Source of the DNA: Candidatus Villigracilis saccharophilus
GTDB lineage: Bacteria; Chloroflexota; Anaerolineae; Anaerolineales; Villigracilaceae
Length of the DNA: 64,000 nucleotides
Assembly: GCA_016709305.1 (NCBI GenBank)
Contig: JADJNA010000017.1
Location: forward strand, 1 to 64,000
Direction: 5' to 3'
A program made the translations under genes and the position numbers. This document shows positions 63,153 through 64,000 of the stretch, in pieces (position 1 is the stretch's first letter; every line of letters starts with the position of its first letter). Under the pieces are notes generated by a model. The model was not told where the DNA came from. It saw nothing but the letters and a program-made list of their open reading frames with translations, and ran no database searches.

Positions 63153-64000
63153 CTACGCCAATTCTTTTTCAGCGATCGTTAGAGCTTCTTCGAATAACTT
63201 TAAGCCTTCATCCATCTCGCTTCTGCTCATCGAGAGGGGAGGCGCAATTCTGATCACGCTTTTTCCGCAGGAAAGCATCAACAGGCCGCGTTCAAATCCA
63301 ATATCCACGACGCGGTCGGTAAGTTCTTTTGCCGGTTCCTTGGTTTCTCGATCTTTGACGAATTCCACACCGATCATCAAGCCCTTGCCGCGAACTTCTC
63401 CAATGCTGGGATGCCGCATCTGCATTTCTTTTAGCGCTTCGAGCGCGTATGCGCCAACGACTTCAGCGTTCTTCATGAATTCGGTTTCGATCAACTCAAT
63501 GGTTGCCAAGGATGCCGCACAAGAGATGGGATTCCCGCCATACGTGTTGCCATGCGTGCCGATCTCCCAGTCCATGACAGATTTGCGTGCGATGCAGGCT
63601 CCAAGGGGCAGTCCAGAGGCAATACCCTTTGCAGACGTAAGCATGTCTGGTTCAACACCGAAATGCTCGATCGCCCACCATTTGCCGGTGCGTCCCATGC
63701 CAGACTGCACTTCATCCACGATCAGCAGAATGCCATGCTTGCTGCATAATTTCCGCAGGGCGGGGAAGAAACCATCCGGCGGGATGAGATATCCACCTTC
63801 GCCTTGAATCGACTCAACCAATATGCCGGCTACATCCTTTGGAGGCATGATTTGATTGAGAATCTCTTCTTCTATATAACGGACCGTGGCCTCGCCGTAA
63901 TCTTCGCCTTTACGGCGCTCCAAAACAGGTCTGTACGGGTTTGGGAATGGCGCATGGGTAACACCGTTCATTAATGGATAGAAACCGCCATGATATTTTG
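63153..64000 (-). CDS. Class III aminotransferase, C-terminal part (runs off right edge)
   Basis: At least 282 residues visible. ILVESIQGEGGYLIPPDGFF, LLIVDEVQSGMGRTGKWW, the PLP lysine in LTSAKGIASGLPLG, and THGNTYGGNPISCAASLATI are typical of 4-aminobutyrate/acetylornithine-type omega-aminotransferases. The N-terminus is outside the window. GABA-type activity is likely but not proven. Confidence 0.88.
   Translation of the reverse strand, partial: KYHGGFYPLMNGVTHAPFPNPYRPVLERRKGEDYGEATVRYIEEEILNQIMPPKDVAGILVESIQGEGGYLIPPDGFFPALRKLCSKHGILLIVDEVQSGMGRTGKWWAIEHFGVEPDMLTSAKGIASGLPLGACIARKSVMDWEIGTHGNTYGGNPISCAASLATIELIETEFMKNAEVVGAYALEALKEMQMRHPSIGEVRGKGLMIGVEFVKDRETKEPAKELTDRVVDIGFERGLLMLSCGKSVIRIAPPLSMSRSEMDEGLKLFEEALTIAEKELA

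Overview
The window looks like chromosomal DNA from an anaerobic member of the Chloroflexota, most likely class Anaerolineae. This is an inference from gene content: a PurS-PurL fusion, a separate AICAR transformylase, a PAICS-type PurE without PurK, an oxygen-independent sulfatase-maturing enzyme, and many leaderless-type promoters. No rRNA or other decisive marker is present.

Layout. 1-11.9 kb: a minus-strand purine operon in the order purL-purQ-purC-purE-purF-purD-purM-AICAR transformylase-purN-IMP cyclohydrolase-guaB (guaB runs off the left edge). It covers every de novo step to IMP except purB, from one sigma70-type promoter at about 11.85 kb. 12.3-13.8 kb: glutamine synthetase with a palindromic operator-like promoter. 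13.9-27.5 kb: LysE-type exporter, a GAF histidine kinase plus dual-receiver LuxR regulator, MFS carrier, DUF4342 protein, flavin-binding protein, tandem M29 aminopeptidases, a GNAT protein, small membrane proteins and a second sensor kinase. 27.5-34.1 kb: a GH13 protein with a histone-H1-like tail, a short leader/sRNA unit, a SWIM mini-protein, a Tat-exported L,D-transpeptidase, an orphan DNA methyltransferase and an OmpR-type regulator with a degenerate receiver. 34.5-40.7 kb: initiator tRNA, then an accessory block with a large helicase-nuclease-like protein divergent from a membrane alpha/beta hydrolase and a SUMF1-like lipoprotein. 41-47.4 kb: a PLP sulfur-amino-acid enzyme, an AspT-type transporter and a short C-family DNA polymerase.

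47.4-59.0 kb: a catabolic operon read on the minus strand: GPH-type symporter, two Cys-type sulfatases, an alkyl-DHAP-synthase-like flavoprotein, FGGY kinase, anaerobic sulfatase-maturing radical SAM enzyme and glycerol-3-phosphate dehydrogenase. A membrane-anchored AraC regulator lies upstream. The logic appears to be uptake, desulfation, phosphorylation and oxidation of a sulfated glycerol- or polyol-like substrate, with sulfatase activation encoded in the same unit. 59.1-64 kb: a protein of unknown function, smpB, an MFS carrier, a class V aminotransferase and a partial class III aminotransferase.

Two patterns cut across the window. First, at least eight genes carry a -10 box exactly 6-7 nt before the start codon with no usable Shine-Dalgarno, the signature of leaderless mRNAs. 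Second, at least ten reading frames are broken, mostly by single-base indels and often in or beside homopolymers. This points to consensus errors, although the concentration in the sulfatase operon leaves real decay possible.
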